Source: Pseudoramibacter sp.
GTDB taxonomy: Bacteria; Bacillota; Clostridia; Eubacteriales; Eubacteriaceae
DNA: 64,000 nt
Assembly: GCF_022484225.1 (NCBI RefSeq)
Contig: NZ_JAKVLT010000001.1
Coordinates: 1,426,001 to 1,490,000, forward strand
Direction: 5' to 3'
Made by a program: the position numbers and the translations under genes
The notes under the pieces: model-generated
The model's database searches: none
The model's input: only the letters and a program-made list of their open reading frames with translations
What the model was told of the DNA's origin: nothing
Part shown: positions 16,183-25,010 of the stretch, piece after piece
How the letters are laid out: every line of letters starts with the position of its first letter
How positions within the stretch are numbered: position 1 is the stretch's first letter

Positions 16183-18621
16183 TTATTTTATTTTCCAAAT
16201 ATTTTTTTGATAATCTAATATAGAACGATCTGATGAAAAAATACCGGAATTTGCAATATTGATGACCGACTTTTTCAGCCAGCTGTGATGATTCAGATAG
16301 TCGGCACTGGCTTTATCCTGAATGTGACAATAGGAATCAAAATCTTTGAGGACAAAGTAAGTGTCATTATTGAGGACTAAAGCATCATAAATGGTGTGGA
16401 AGGTATCGCCTCCGAGGGAACCGTCGATCAGCTGGTTCATGACTTCCTGCAATGCAGGATTCTGCTGCAGCACATCAACTGAACGGTAGCCGCCGTTGTG
16501 GTTAAAATTCGCGACTTCTTCAGCCGAGAGCCCAAAGGTATAAATATTGTCTGGCCCCACATGCTGTGCTATTTCAATATTTGCGCCGTCCATCGTTCCG
16601 AGGGTAATGGCGCCGTTCATCATGAACTTCATATTGCCGGTGCCTGAAGCTTCTTTGCCTGCTGTAGAAATCTGTTCTGAAATTTCGGCTGCAGGGTAGA
16701 TAATTTCAGCGCTGGATACATTGAAGTTAGGAATGAAAACGACCTTTAATTTATCGTTAACCCGAGAATCATGGTTGATTTTATCAGCGATGACGTTGAT
16801 TAACTTGATGACCTGTTTTGCAAAATAATAGGAAGGCGCGGCTTTCCCAGCAAAGATGTACGTTTTTGGAACGATATCCATATTGGGGTTCGCGAGAATC
16901 TGCTGATAAACGTGCATGATGTGCAGGGCATTTAACAACTGTCTTTTATATTCATGAATCCGTTTGACCTGAATATCAAAAATGGTGTCTGGGCTGACCG
17001 TGATGTTCAGTTGGGTTTTTATGTATTTTGCCAGCCGTTCTTTGTTGTGATATTTAACGGCCTGAAGTTTTTCCTGGAATGCAGAATCCGAAGCATATTT
17101 TTCAAGATCTTTCAAAGCTTCCATTTGTCCGGGCTGCGTCCATTTGTCGCCGATGGTGTCGCAAATCAGATCTTTTAATTCTTGATTTGCAGCCATCATA
17201 AAGCGTCTTTGGCTGACGCCGTTTGTGACGTTATGGAAACGTTCCGGATAGATGGCATAAAAATCTTTAAAAGTTTCTTTCCGCAGTATTTCAGAATGAA
17301 GTTCAGCGACCCCATTGACCGAGTGGGAACCGATAATGGCGAGATGCGCCATATGCACCTGACCATCTTTAATGATCGATGTGTTGTAGTTGCGCGCTTC
17401 TTCGCCCGGATATTTTTCGTTCATTTCGAGTAAGAAACGGCGGTTGATTTCTTCGATGATCATGTAGATGCGCGGCAGCAGATTTTTCATCATATCGACT
17501 GGCCATTTTTCCAAAGCTTCCGGCAATACAGTATGGTTTGTAAAGCTCATCGACTGAACCGTCATTTTCCAGGCTTCGTCCCATCCGTAATTTTCTTCAT
17601 CGACTAAAATACGCATAAATTCAGGTACGCACATCGCAGGATGGGTATCGTTGATATGGATGCAAATTTTGTCAGAAAAACCGTCCATTGAGCCCTGATG
17701 CTGTTTTTTATATCGGCGGACAATTCGTTTTAATCCTGCGCAGACAAAGAAATATTCCTGTTTAAGGCGAAGCTGCTGCCCTTCAAAACCATGATCTGAA
17801 GGATATAAGACTTGAGAAATGGACTCAGCCTGTGACTTGCTCTGAACTGCTTTCAGGAAATTCCCTTCATTAAAAGCGTTTAAGTCAAAATCTTCAACGG
17901 GCTGGGCATCCCAAAGTCTTAATGAGTTTACGGTTTTGTTGTGGTAACCGCTGATAGGAACGTCATAGGGAACAGCGAGAACGGGTTCGTAATTTTCATG
18001 AATAAAAGTCAACTTCCCGTTTACCATTTCAGTGCGGACATTGCCGCCATATTTGACGATAACGGATTTCTGGGGCTGGGGAATTTCAAATGGATAGCCA
18101 TTTCTCAGCCAGTTGTCTGCCGTTTCAACTTGTTCGTGGTCGACGATTTTTTGCTGAAATAAACCGTATTTATAGCGGATGCCATTGCCATGGGCTGGAA
18201 AATTAAGTGCGGCTGCAGAATCCAAGAAGCAGGCAATTAAACGGCCCAAACCGCCGTTGCCCAAGGCAGGATCGTGTTCGCAGGCCAGGATTTCGTCATA
18301 ATCCAGACCCAGTTCTTTTAAAGCTTCTGGAATAACATTTTCAAGTCCCAGATTATTAATATATAATCTTAATAATCGTCCAATTAAAAATTCAATTGAA
18401 AAAAAGTAGATCTGCTTTTCTGAATTGATGCGGTTCAGCCGTCTGTTTTCAGCCCATACAGGAGTGATGTCTTCCATCACCATTTGAGCCAGCGCTTCAT
18501 ATTGGATTTTTGTCGTAGAGTTTTCAAGCTTTTCACTTGAAAGTTCTTCGACTTTCTTTTTAAATTCTTTTTTAAATTTTTCTTTGGTCATTTTCTTTTC
18601 TGATTCTTGAAAGATATTCAT
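16183..18621 (-). CDS. glgP: Glycogen/maltodextrin phosphorylase
   Basis: An 812-residue GT35 phosphorylase that releases glucose-1-phosphate from non-reducing ends. Recognisable segments are EHDPALGNGGLGRLIACF (about residue 115), the IHINDTHPAMCVPE stretch, VKRIHEYKRQLLN and the pyridoxal-phosphate site EASGTGNMKFMMNG near residue 655. The start at 18621 is chosen because GGGAG precedes it by 5 nt; an in-frame ATG at 18642 has no ribosome site. A good -10 element (TATAAT, minus strand, 18684-18689) lies upstream, so the gene may have an extra promoter inside the operon in the 118-nt gap after glgB. It shares the operon with the biosynthetic enzymes, so synthesis and breakdown are co-expressed. 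Confidence 0.95.
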   Translation of the reverse strand: MNIFQESEKKMTKEKFKKEFKKKVEELSSEKLENSTTKIQYEALAQMVMEDITPVWAENRRLNRINSEKQIYFFSIEFLIGRLLRLYINNLGLENVIPEALKELGLDYDEILACEHDPALGNGGLGRLIACFLDSAAALNFPAHGNGIRYKYGLFQQKIVDHEQVETADNWLRNGYPFEIPQPQKSVIVKYGGNVRTEMVNGKLTFIHENYEPVLAVPYDVPISGYHNKTVNSLRLWDAQPVEDFDLNAFNEGNFLKAVQSKSQAESISQVLYPSDHGFEGQQLRLKQEYFFVCAGLKRIVRRYKKQHQGSMDGFSDKICIHINDTHPAMCVPEFMRILVDEENYGWDEAWKMTVQSMSFTNHTVLPEALEKWPVDMMKNLLPRIYMIIEEINRRFLLEMNEKYPGEEARNYNTSIIKDGQVHMAHLAIIGSHSVNGVAELHSEILRKETFKDFYAIYPERFHNVTNGVSQRRFMMAANQELKDLICDTIGDKWTQPGQMEALKDLEKYASDSAFQEKLQAVKYHNKERLAKYIKTQLNITVSPDTIFDIQVKRIHEYKRQLLNALHIMHVYQQILANPNMDIVPKTYIFAGKAAPSYYFAKQVIKLINVIADKINHDSRVNDKLKVVFIPNFNVSSAEIIYPAAEISEQISTAGKEASGTGNMKFMMNGAITLGTMDGANIEIAQHVGPDNIYTFGLSAEEVANFNHNGGYRSVDVLQQNPALQEVMNQLIDGSLGGDTFHTIYDALVLNNDTYFVLKDFDSYCHIQDKASADYLNHHSWLKKSVINIANSGIFSSDRSILDYQKNIWKIK

Positions 18622-18739
18622 AAGACTCCCTTCGAAATTCATCGTACCGATGGTATATTTAACAAAATCTGTAATTTCACTACATTATACACAACAATTA
18701 TGAAAAATTCGACAGAATCTTGTCGGCGTATCGTAATTT

Positions 18740-20695
18740 TTAGTGCTGTTTCGACTTGTGAGACGTTTTCATCAGGGCTTTTTTATCACGATCGATTTTT
18801 TGGGGCTTATGAATAGAAGACTTCGCTGGAAGTTTTGTTTTTGTTTCTTTTTTATAAATCAATGCCGTTAATCCCGGCAGGGCAATGGTGATATTGTAAG
18901 GCTGATTGTGGAAGGGAAGGGGTTCAGCTTTTGCTGATGGCACAATGGTTTCTCCGCTTCCGCCGTACTTAAGGCTGTTTGAATTGAAAATGAGCTGCCA
19001 TTTTCCCTCTTGTGGGACGCCGATTTCGTAAATGGGATAAGTTTGGGGACAGAAATTGATGATAATCACAAGGTCATCTTTGGGATCATCGCCCATTCTT
19101 CTGAAGATGATGACGCTTTGTTTTGCATTGTTGGGTTCTATCCATTGAAAACCGTCCCAGGAATGATCATCCTGCCACAGTGCTTTTTCGGCGGCGTACA
19201 AATGATTTAAATCTTTAATGAACAGGTGAAAATCGGCATGCTTTTCATTTTCCAGCATGAACCATTCCAATTCTTCGTAATAACGCCATTCAATAAAAGG
19301 CGCGTTTTCATTTCCCATAAAGGTCAGTTTTTTTCCAGAATGGGTGTACATATACGTATAGAGCAGGCGCATTTCATCAAATTTTGAGCCATAATCACCG
19401 AACATTTTATCTAAAATAGATTTTTTCCCGTGAACCACTTCATCGTGAGAGAGCGGGAGAATAAAATTTTCCGAGAAGGCATAGCTCATTGAGAAGGTCA
19501 GCCTGTCGTGGAAATTAGACCGTACATAGGGATCTGTTTCCATATAGGCCAGGGTGTCGTGCATCCATCCCATATCCCATTTGTAGTTAAATCCTAAACC
19601 GCCGTCTGAAACGGGCCAGGTGACCTTTGGAAAGGCGGTTGATTCTTCAGCGGCCATGATGGCGTAAGGGAAATATTTAAATATTTCAGTATTTAATTTT
19701 TGGAGGAAAGCGATCGCTTCCAGAGAAGTGTTGCCGCCTTCGCTGTTTTTCCGCCATTCGTTATCGTAACCGTAGTTTAAGTACAGAATACTGGCGACAC
19801 CGTCGATTCTCAGCCCATCGACATGATAGAGCTTGAACCAGTAATAAGCGTTGGAAATCAGAAAATTGACTACTTCGGGGCGGTTGTAGTTAAATTCCAT
19901 GGTGCCCCATTGGGGGTGTTCCGTCGCTTCGTACAAATTGGTCCCGTCGAGTTTATAAAGACCGTGGGCATCTTTGCAGAAATGACCGGGAACCCAGTCA
20001 AAAATAACGGCGATGCCCGCCTGGTGGAGCTGATCGATCAAATACATCAGGTCCTGAGGCGTTCCGTATCGGCTGGTTGGTGCAAAGTAGCCGGTGATCT
20101 GATAACCCCAAGAACCGTCAAAGGGATGTTCCATAAGCGGCATGATTTCGACATGTGTATAGTGCATGTCTTTCAGGTATGAAACCAGTTCTGAGGCCAG
20201 CTCACGGTAGCTTAAAAAAGAACCGTCTTTGTGGGTGCGCCAGCTGCCTAGGTGGATCTCGTAAATATTCATTGGGAGCGGTTTCCCAGTGTGTGCATCG
20301 CGTTTGGCACACCATTTGTCATCGTGCCACGTGTAGTCAAGAGGCCAGATGATTGATGCGGTATTGGGGCGCTTTTCAGAGTAAAATCCGTAGGGGTCTG
20401 CTTTGTAGGCGATTTCGCCGTCAATTTGTTCGATACAGTATTTATAAAGCGTGCCCTTGGACACGACCTGATCACTCAGGGTTTGTTCCCATACACCGCC
20501 GGACTGCGGCAGCAGCTTCATTGGATGAGCCGTGGGATCCCATTCATTAAAGTCGCCTACGATAGAGACGGCTTGAGCGTTTGGTGCCCATAACCGGAAT
20601 GTAACGAGGTGATTTTGTATGTGAGCTCCAAAAAATTCATAGCTTTGAAGATAATCACCATGATGAAATAAATATAGTGCGTTAGCGTTATCCAT
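18740..20695 (-). CDS. glgB: 1,4-alpha-glucan branching enzyme
   Basis: A 651-residue GH13 branching enzyme. An N-terminal CBM48 (about residues 20-110, with VSIVGDFNEWD) is followed by the barrel with DWVPGHF, GLRIDGVASILY (nucleophile Asp; Gly where most have Ala), AEEST and LPLSHDEVVHGK. The C-terminal beta domain ends with a basic tail of about 35 residues (KKETKTKLPAKSS onward) that is not part of the core fold. AAGAAGGGA precedes an ATGATG pair at 20698/20695; the second has better spacing. It is the first gene of the glycogen operon and is divergent from the aconitase gene. Confidence 0.95.
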   Translation of the reverse strand: MDNANALYLFHHGDYLQSYEFFGAHIQNHLVTFRLWAPNAQAVSIVGDFNEWDPTAHPMKLLPQSGGVWEQTLSDQVVSKGTLYKYCIEQIDGEIAYKADPYGFYSEKRPNTASIIWPLDYTWHDDKWCAKRDAHTGKPLPMNIYEIHLGSWRTHKDGSFLSYRELASELVSYLKDMHYTHVEIMPLMEHPFDGSWGYQITGYFAPTSRYGTPQDLMYLIDQLHQAGIAVIFDWVPGHFCKDAHGLYKLDGTNLYEATEHPQWGTMEFNYNRPEVVNFLISNAYYWFKLYHVDGLRIDGVASILYLNYGYDNEWRKNSEGGNTSLEAIAFLQKLNTEIFKYFPYAIMAAEESTAFPKVTWPVSDGGLGFNYKWDMGWMHDTLAYMETDPYVRSNFHDRLTFSMSYAFSENFILPLSHDEVVHGKKSILDKMFGDYGSKFDEMRLLYTYMYTHSGKKLTFMGNENAPFIEWRYYEELEWFMLENEKHADFHLFIKDLNHLYAAEKALWQDDHSWDGFQWIEPNNAKQSVIIFRRMGDDPKDDLVIIINFCPQTYPIYEIGVPQEGKWQLIFNSNSLKYGGSGETIVPSAKAEPLPFHNQPYNITIALPGLTALIYKKETKTKLPAKSSIHKPQKIDRDKKALMKTSHKSKQH

Positions 20696-20877
20696 CATTA
20701 ATCCCTTCTTTATAAAATACAAGTTTGTTTTTTCAAGTAAAGTTAATAAATTATTTAATATAATTTAGTAATTACAGTTTAACATATAACAGATGAAAAG
20801 GAAAACAATAACATAAATTTTTATCAGAAGAACGGATAAATATCAATTAGATCGCGGTGTTTTGGCAAGGCTTATGA

Positions 20878-20883
20878 TATAAT
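20878..20883 (+). promoter_or_regulatory. Extended -10 promoter of the aconitase gene
   Basis: TGATATAAT (TG at 20875-20876, TATAAT 20878-20883) is an extended -10 element without a good -35 at 17 bases. Transcription would start near 20890, about 20 nt before the AAGGAGAAA ribosome site. The rest of the 20723-20918 gap is A/T-rich and must also hold the glgB promoter, which I could not pin down. Confidence 0.55.
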
Positions 20884-20918
20884 GATAAAAATCAAATGTT
20901 TTTCACAAAGGAGAAATT

Positions 20919-22847
20919 ATGGGACTTACATTAACTGAAAAAATCATCAAAGAACATCTGGTTGTAGGTGAAATGGAAAAGGGGAGTGAAATAGGCATTC
21001 ATATCGATCAAACCCTGACCCAGGATTCAACAGGGACCATGGCCTATATGCAGCTTGAAGCGATGGAAGTTCCACGCGTTAAAACAAAACGGTCTTTAGC
21101 TTATATTGATCATAACATGTTGCAGGAAGGCCCTGAAAACATGGACGACCATTTATTTATTCAGTCTATGGCGAAAAAACACGGGATCTATTTTTCAAGA
21201 CCGGGCAATGGTATCTGCCATCAAGTTGAAATCGAACGTTTTGGTGTCCCCGGCGAAACGCTGCTCGGTTCAGACAGTCACACGCCGACAGGGGGCGGCA
21301 TTGGCATGCTCGCGATCGGCGCAGGCGGGCTGGATGTTGCAGTGGCGATGGCAGGCGGCGAATATTATATTACAATGCCCAAAATCGTAAAAGTTGAACT
21401 CACCGGAAAACTGAGAAAAGGCGTCGCGTCAAAAGACATTATTCTGGAAGTGTTGCGTCAGTGCACGGTCAAGGGCGGCGTTAATAAAGTTTTTGAATAT
21501 GTCGGACCTGGCGTTAAATCCTTAACCGTTCCGGAACGTGCCACCATTACCAATATGGGAGCTGAACTGGGCGCTACGACTTCAATTTTCCCGTCAGATG
21601 AAATGACGCAGGCTTTTCTGAAAGCCCAGGGGAGAGAAGAAGACTACAAGCCGTTGTCAGCGGATGAAGACGCCCAATATGATCAGGTTGTAAAAGTGGA
21701 TTTGTCAACCCTTGAACCATTGGTCGCATGTCCCCACAGCCCGGATGCCGTGAAAAAAGTTTCTGAATTGGAAGGTATGGCCATTAATCAGGTCTGCATT
21801 GGTTCCTGCACCAATTCATCTTATTTAGATTTAATGAAAGTTGCGGCAATCTTAAAGGGCAAGACTGTGGCAGAAAATGTTGAAATGGTGATTGCACCGG
21901 GGTCACGCCAGGTGCTGACGATGCTTGCAGAAAACGGCGCTTTGGCTGATATTCTTTCGACAGGCGCAAGGGTGCTGGAATGCGGATGCGGTCCCTGCAT
22001 CGGGATGGGGCAGGCCCCCTGCACAAACGGCGTTTCACTGAGAACGTTCAATCGCAATTTCAAGGGAAGATCTGGAACGGTGTCTGGCCAAATTTACTTA
22101 TTAAGTCCTGAAACAGCAGCCGTTTCAGCCATTACAGGGGTTTTGACCAATCCCCTTGGGAAAGTGGACTTCCCGGATATCAGCATGCCGCAGCATTTCA
22201 AAGTCAATGACAACGCGGTGGTGCCGCCGGCTTCAGAAGAAGAAGCAAAACAAATTGAAATCATTAAAGGGCCTAATATCAAGCCGTTCCCACTGGGCAA
22301 AGCATTAGAAGACGAAATCAAGGGGATTGCCCTTATTCATGTGGAAGACAACATTACAACGGATCACATTATGCCTTCAAATGCAAAATTATTGCCTTAT
22401 CGGTCGAATATTCCATATCTGGCAAATTACTGCCTGACCCCGTGTGATCCTGAATTTCCGGAACGGGCAAAGGCAAATCCGGGAGGATTCATTATTGCAG
22501 GTGCCAATTATGGGCAGGGCTCCAGCCGTGAACATGCTGCACTGGCACCGGTTTATCTCGGCGTTCAGGGGGTTGTGGCTAAATCATTTGCCAGAATTCA
22601 CAAGAACAATTTGATTAACAACGGCATTCTGCCTTTGATTTTCAAAAATGAAGATGATTATGATGATATTGATGTCGGAGATGAATTGAGAATTTCTGAT
22701 ACCCGCCATGCTATTGAAATGGGCAATGTGACGATGGTTAACGAAACCAAAGACCATACTTATGAATTGGGCATTGAAATTTCAGAAAGACAGCGGGAAA
22801 TGCTTATGGCCGGCGGTCTGATCAACAGAATGAAGGCCAATCGATAA
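20919..22847 (+). CDS. acn: Aconitate hydratase
   Basis: A 642-residue aconitase of the Clostridia/mitochondrial-like type, isomerising citrate to isocitrate. The [4Fe-4S] cysteines are visible: one in IGSCTNSSYLD (about residue 290) and two in ECGCGPCIGMG (about 353-356). DNITTDHIMP and the swivel-domain NYGQGSSREHAALAP loop (with the conserved Ser-Arg) are also present. The large and swivel domains are in one chain, unlike the two-subunit LeuCD encoded at 56.3 kb. No citrate synthase or isocitrate dehydrogenase gene is nearby. In a fermentative anaerobe it most likely serves glutamate synthesis (inference). Confidence 0.93.
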   Translation: MGLTLTEKIIKEHLVVGEMEKGSEIGIHIDQTLTQDSTGTMAYMQLEAMEVPRVKTKRSLAYIDHNMLQEGPENMDDHLFIQSMAKKHGIYFSRPGNGICHQVEIERFGVPGETLLGSDSHTPTGGGIGMLAIGAGGLDVAVAMAGGEYYITMPKIVKVELTGKLRKGVASKDIILEVLRQCTVKGGVNKVFEYVGPGVKSLTVPERATITNMGAELGATTSIFPSDEMTQAFLKAQGREEDYKPLSADEDAQYDQVVKVDLSTLEPLVACPHSPDAVKKVSELEGMAINQVCIGSCTNSSYLDLMKVAAILKGKTVAENVEMVIAPGSRQVLTMLAENGALADILSTGARVLECGCGPCIGMGQAPCTNGVSLRTFNRNFKGRSGTVSGQIYLLSPETAAVSAITGVLTNPLGKVDFPDISMPQHFKVNDNAVVPPASEEEAKQIEIIKGPNIKPFPLGKALEDEIKGIALIHVEDNITTDHIMPSNAKLLPYRSNIPYLANYCLTPCDPEFPERAKANPGGFIIAGANYGQGSSREHAALAPVYLGVQGVVAKSFARIHKNNLINNGILPLIFKNEDDYDDIDVGDELRISDTRHAIEMGNVTMVNETKDHTYELGIEISERQREMLMAGGLINRMKANR

Positions 22848-22856
22848 TCATTTGAG

Positions 22857-23378
22857 ATGAACCCATTATATGAAATTGAAGAAATTTTAACAGAAGATGA
22901 ATTTTATAAATCCTGTCAGGCGATTTCGGCAAAAAAAATAAAAAGACTGCAGATGATATATCTGATTATTGGTTCTGTTTTTTGTTTGTGTGGGATATTA
23001 TTTATCGTTTCACCGGTTTTTTCGCTTCTTGAAGGATTGATTATTGCGGTAATGGGCGTGATTTTCTCGGCTGTCTTATGCTTTAATGTGACACATCAAG
23101 CTCAAAAAAAGATGGAGAAAACCTGGCAAGAACATTCGGAACTGCACAATATGGACATTCACATCACATTTTTTGAAGACCATTTGACTCAGACAACCCC
23201 GACAGCGAGTCAAAACGCCAACTATTCAGACCTAAGTTCTGTTATAGAAACAGAAACCAATTTTTATCTGATGACAAGTCCATCAGAGGGATCGATTATT
23301 GTAAAAGACCGCTGTTCGTCTGGATTAATAGCATTTCTGCAGGACATAAAAGAAGCAGCAAATCTTAAGAACCATTAA
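22857..23378 (+). CDS. YcxB-like small membrane protein
   Basis: A 173-residue protein with a charged N-terminus, two adjacent membrane helices (about residues 35-55 and 60-80) and a C-terminal soluble part. The order 'FFEDHLTQ... YSDLSSVIETETNFYLM... IIVKDRC' resembles the YcxB-like C-terminal domain (a PH-like beta fold) found in many Firmicutes two-helix proteins. The family has no established function. It starts 9 nt after the aconitase stop with only a weak ribosome site, so it probably depends on read-through or coupling from acn. A clear terminator follows. Confidence 0.65.
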   Translation: MNPLYEIEEILTEDEFYKSCQAISAKKIKRLQMIYLIIGSVFCLCGILFIVSPVFSLLEGLIIAVMGVIFSAVLCFNVTHQAQKKMEKTWQEHSELHNMDIHITFFEDHLTQTTPTASQNANYSDLSSVIETETNFYLMTSPSEGSIIVKDRCSSGLIAFLQDIKEAANLKNH

Positions 23379-23440
23379 TTTTATGCTTGATAAAAAATAA
23401 AGATCATATATAATATCAATATAAGCATTTTTCACCGTGG

Positions 23441-23470
23441 TGTCCTGCTCGAAAGAGCAGGGCATTTTTT
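23441..23470 (+). terminator. Intrinsic terminator after the YcxB-like gene
   Basis: TGTCCTGCTC and GAGCAGGGCA pair (one G-U) around a GAAA loop, followed by TTTTTT. Confidence 0.88.
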
Positions 23471-23471
23471 A

Positions 23472-23501
23472 TTGGCAAAATGATAAGGATCGTGATATAA
23501 T
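23472..23501 (+). promoter_or_regulatory. Strong promoter between two terminators
   Basis: TTGGCA (23472-23477) and TATAAT (23496-23501) are 18 bases apart, with TG at 23493-23494 making an extended -10. Transcription would start near 23508 and meet the next terminator after only about 60 nt. Confidence 0.7.
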
Positions 23502-23507
23502 AAAGAA

Positions 23508-23570
23508 GCCAAAACGATACGTTTTGTATATTTCCTAATTTCTTTGCCCCGCTAGATCGGGGCATTTTTT
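23508..23570 (+). ncRNA. Candidate small RNA or attenuated leader
   Basis: The transcript from the promoter at 23472-23501 would contain a small AAAACG-ATA-CGTTTT hairpin (about 23511-23525). It would end at the GCCCCG/CGGGGC terminator followed by seven Ts (23546-23570). It lies upstream of the membrane-protein gene at 23603, so it is either a roughly 60-nt stand-alone RNA or a leader whose terminator is sometimes bypassed. I recognise no known RNA family. Confidence 0.4.
23546..23570 (+). terminator. Intrinsic terminator upstream of the 23.6-kb gene
   Basis: GCCCCG (23546-23551) and CGGGGC (23558-23563) around CTAGAT, followed by ATTTTTTT. It ends 33 nt before the next start codon. Confidence 0.85.
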
Positions 23571-23602
23571 TGCATACAGCGTAAAATATAATGGAGAGAA
23601 AA

Positions 23603-24112
23603 ATGAATCAAACAAAACAGCAGGAAGATGACGTTAAAAAACAATTGATTGAGCAAATGGATAAAGAAAAACTCGAAGCACAAAACAGACGTGATGATAA
23701 AAATGCCAGCGTCCATACCGACAGGGATCATATGCTGGGGTATAAGATCTTTTTGGGAATCTGGAATACGGCAGTCTTTGCAATTGGATGGTACTTATTT
23801 TTTAATTATAAAATTTTTGAATATTATTCCCGTCCTGGCTACCTGGTTGTCGTTTGTTTGTTCGTGATTGCCTATATCAATTTGGTCGCTTTCTATCATG
23901 CTTTTGATTTTCGAAATAAAAGTAAATCAAAATTGATTTTTACGAATTCAATTTCGATTTTAACAGTAGACTTGCTGATCTATCTCGGCGGCTGTTTGTT
24001 CAATGCTGGATATATCGACGTTAAACCTGGAATCATTATTGCAGCCATTCAGGTTGCCGTGACCTGGATTGTCGTATTAACGGCGAAAAAACGCGCTGAT
24101 TTAAATGTATAA
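23603..24112 (+). CDS. Hypothetical four-helix membrane protein
   Basis: A 169-residue protein I do not recognise. Residues 1-40 are very polar, rich in Lys, Glu, Gln and Asp, and probably a short coiled coil. About four membrane helices follow (near residues 47-67, 75-98, 110-132 and 138-158), and the chain ends in a basic cytosolic tail. The start at 23603 is chosen over the ATG at 23591 because GGAGAG at 23593-23598 sits correctly before it. It is preceded by the promoter/terminator unit at 23472-23570 and followed by an independent kinase-like gene, so it seems to be expressed alone. No catalytic motif is visible. Confidence 0.6.
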   Translation: MNQTKQQEDDVKKQLIEQMDKEKLEAQNRRDDKNASVHTDRDHMLGYKIFLGIWNTAVFAIGWYLFFNYKIFEYYSRPGYLVVVCLFVIAYINLVAFYHAFDFRNKSKSKLIFTNSISILTVDLLIYLGGCLFNAGYIDVKPGIIIAAIQVAVTWIVVLTAKKRADLNV

Positions 24113-24209
24113 AGATTTTAAACGATTTCTTAAAATAATAAAAAATTAATGAAAAAGTTTACGAAAGGTGTTATAATCTAGTTAGCAACAGGTAAAGGAG
24201 GCGCAACTC

Positions 24210-24815
24210 ATGGGAAAAATCATTACAGTTGGAAGAGAATTCGGGAGCAATGGGAGAGCCGTTGCAAAAGCATTTTCAGAAGCTGTGAATATTCATTATT
24301 ATGACCGCGAGTTGATCGCGTTAGCAGCAAAAAAGAGCAAATTATCGGATGAAGAATTGGAACATGTTGATGAAACCCGTGCGAATCCATGGCTGTATTC
24401 TTCAGTAGGCTATCAGGTTGGCAGCGGATACACGACAATCGAACCCATTAATGATATTTTGTTCAAAGCAGAGTCAGAAGTGATTGAAGAAATCGCAGCG
24501 AATGAAGACGCTGTTATTGTTGGCCGTTGTTCGGATTATGTCCTGCGTCATAAAGTAGACAGCCGTCATGTCTTCATTTATGCACCGCTTAATTATCGTA
24601 TTGGCGTTGTTCAGGCAAGAGATCAGATTGATGAAAAAGAAGCCAAGCGTTTAATTAAGAAAATGGATAAACAACGGAAGCTGTATTACAACTTCTATAC
24701 CGACCGGACTTGGAATGAACTGAGAAACTATGACCTTTCAATAGATTCTTCTATTTTTTCCAAAAAAGACATGATCGAAATCTTAAAACAAGTGTATGAA
24801 ACCTTGGAAGATTAA
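24210..24815 (+). CDS. Cytidylate kinase-like family protein
   Basis: A 201-residue P-loop protein of the cytidylate-kinase-like family common in Clostridia. The N-terminal phosphate-binding loop reads TVGREFGSNGRAVAK (residues 6-20), where true Cmk has GPAGSGK. YYDRELI, AVIVGRCSDYVL (the Walker B-like strand, about residue 104) and the RKLYYNFYTDRTWNELRNYDL lid/C-terminal segment follow. The family lies apart from CMP kinase and its substrate is not established. A TATAAT at 24172-24177 and GGAGG before the ATG support a single-gene unit, which ends at a strong terminator. Confidence 0.8.
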   Translation: MGKIITVGREFGSNGRAVAKAFSEAVNIHYYDRELIALAAKKSKLSDEELEHVDETRANPWLYSSVGYQVGSGYTTIEPINDILFKAESEVIEEIAANEDAVIVGRCSDYVLRHKVDSRHVFIYAPLNYRIGVVQARDQIDEKEAKRLIKKMDKQRKLYYNFYTDRTWNELRNYDLSIDSSIFSKKDMIEILKQVYETLED

Positions 24816-24831
24816 GAGAATATTAATTATT

Positions 24832-24863
24832 AAACCGGCAGATTTTAATCTGTCGGTTTTTTT
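24832..24863 (+). terminator. Intrinsic terminator after the cytidylate-kinase-like gene
   Basis: AAACCGGCAGAT and ATCTGTCGGTTT pair (one G-U) around TTTA, followed by T residues. Confidence 0.9.
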
Positions 24864-24865
24864 AC

Positions 24866-24894
24866 TTGAAAAGTAATCTCTTTACGAGTATAAT
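24866..24894 (+). promoter_or_regulatory. tRNA-Pro promoter
   Basis: TTGAAA (24866-24871), 17-base spacer, TATAAT (24889-24894), 11 nt upstream of the mature tRNA 5' end. Confidence 0.8.
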
Positions 24895-24905
24895 ATATAC
24901 GTTGT

Positions 24906-24982
24906 CTGGGTGTGGCGCAGTTTGGTAGCGCGCGTGAATGGGGTTCACGAGGCCGGAGGTTCGATTCCTCTCACTCAGACCA
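24906..24982 (+). tRNA. tRNA-Pro (anticodon GGG)
   Basis: A 77-nt cloverleaf: acceptor CTGGGTG/CACTCAG, D stem GCGC/GCGC, anticodon stem CGTGA/TCACG with loop ATGGGGT (anticodon GGG), T arm GGAGG/CCTCT with TTCGATT, discriminator A and encoded CCA. It reads CCC/CCU proline codons. The anticodon-arm sequence differs from tRNA-Pro(TGG) at 48.3 kb, while the D arm and most of the T arm are the same. The HlyD-like gene starts 28 nt downstream with no terminator between, so the two may share a transcript. Confidence 0.95.
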
Positions 24983-25010
24983 TTTTTATTTGGGAGATTA
25001 ATTTAATATT

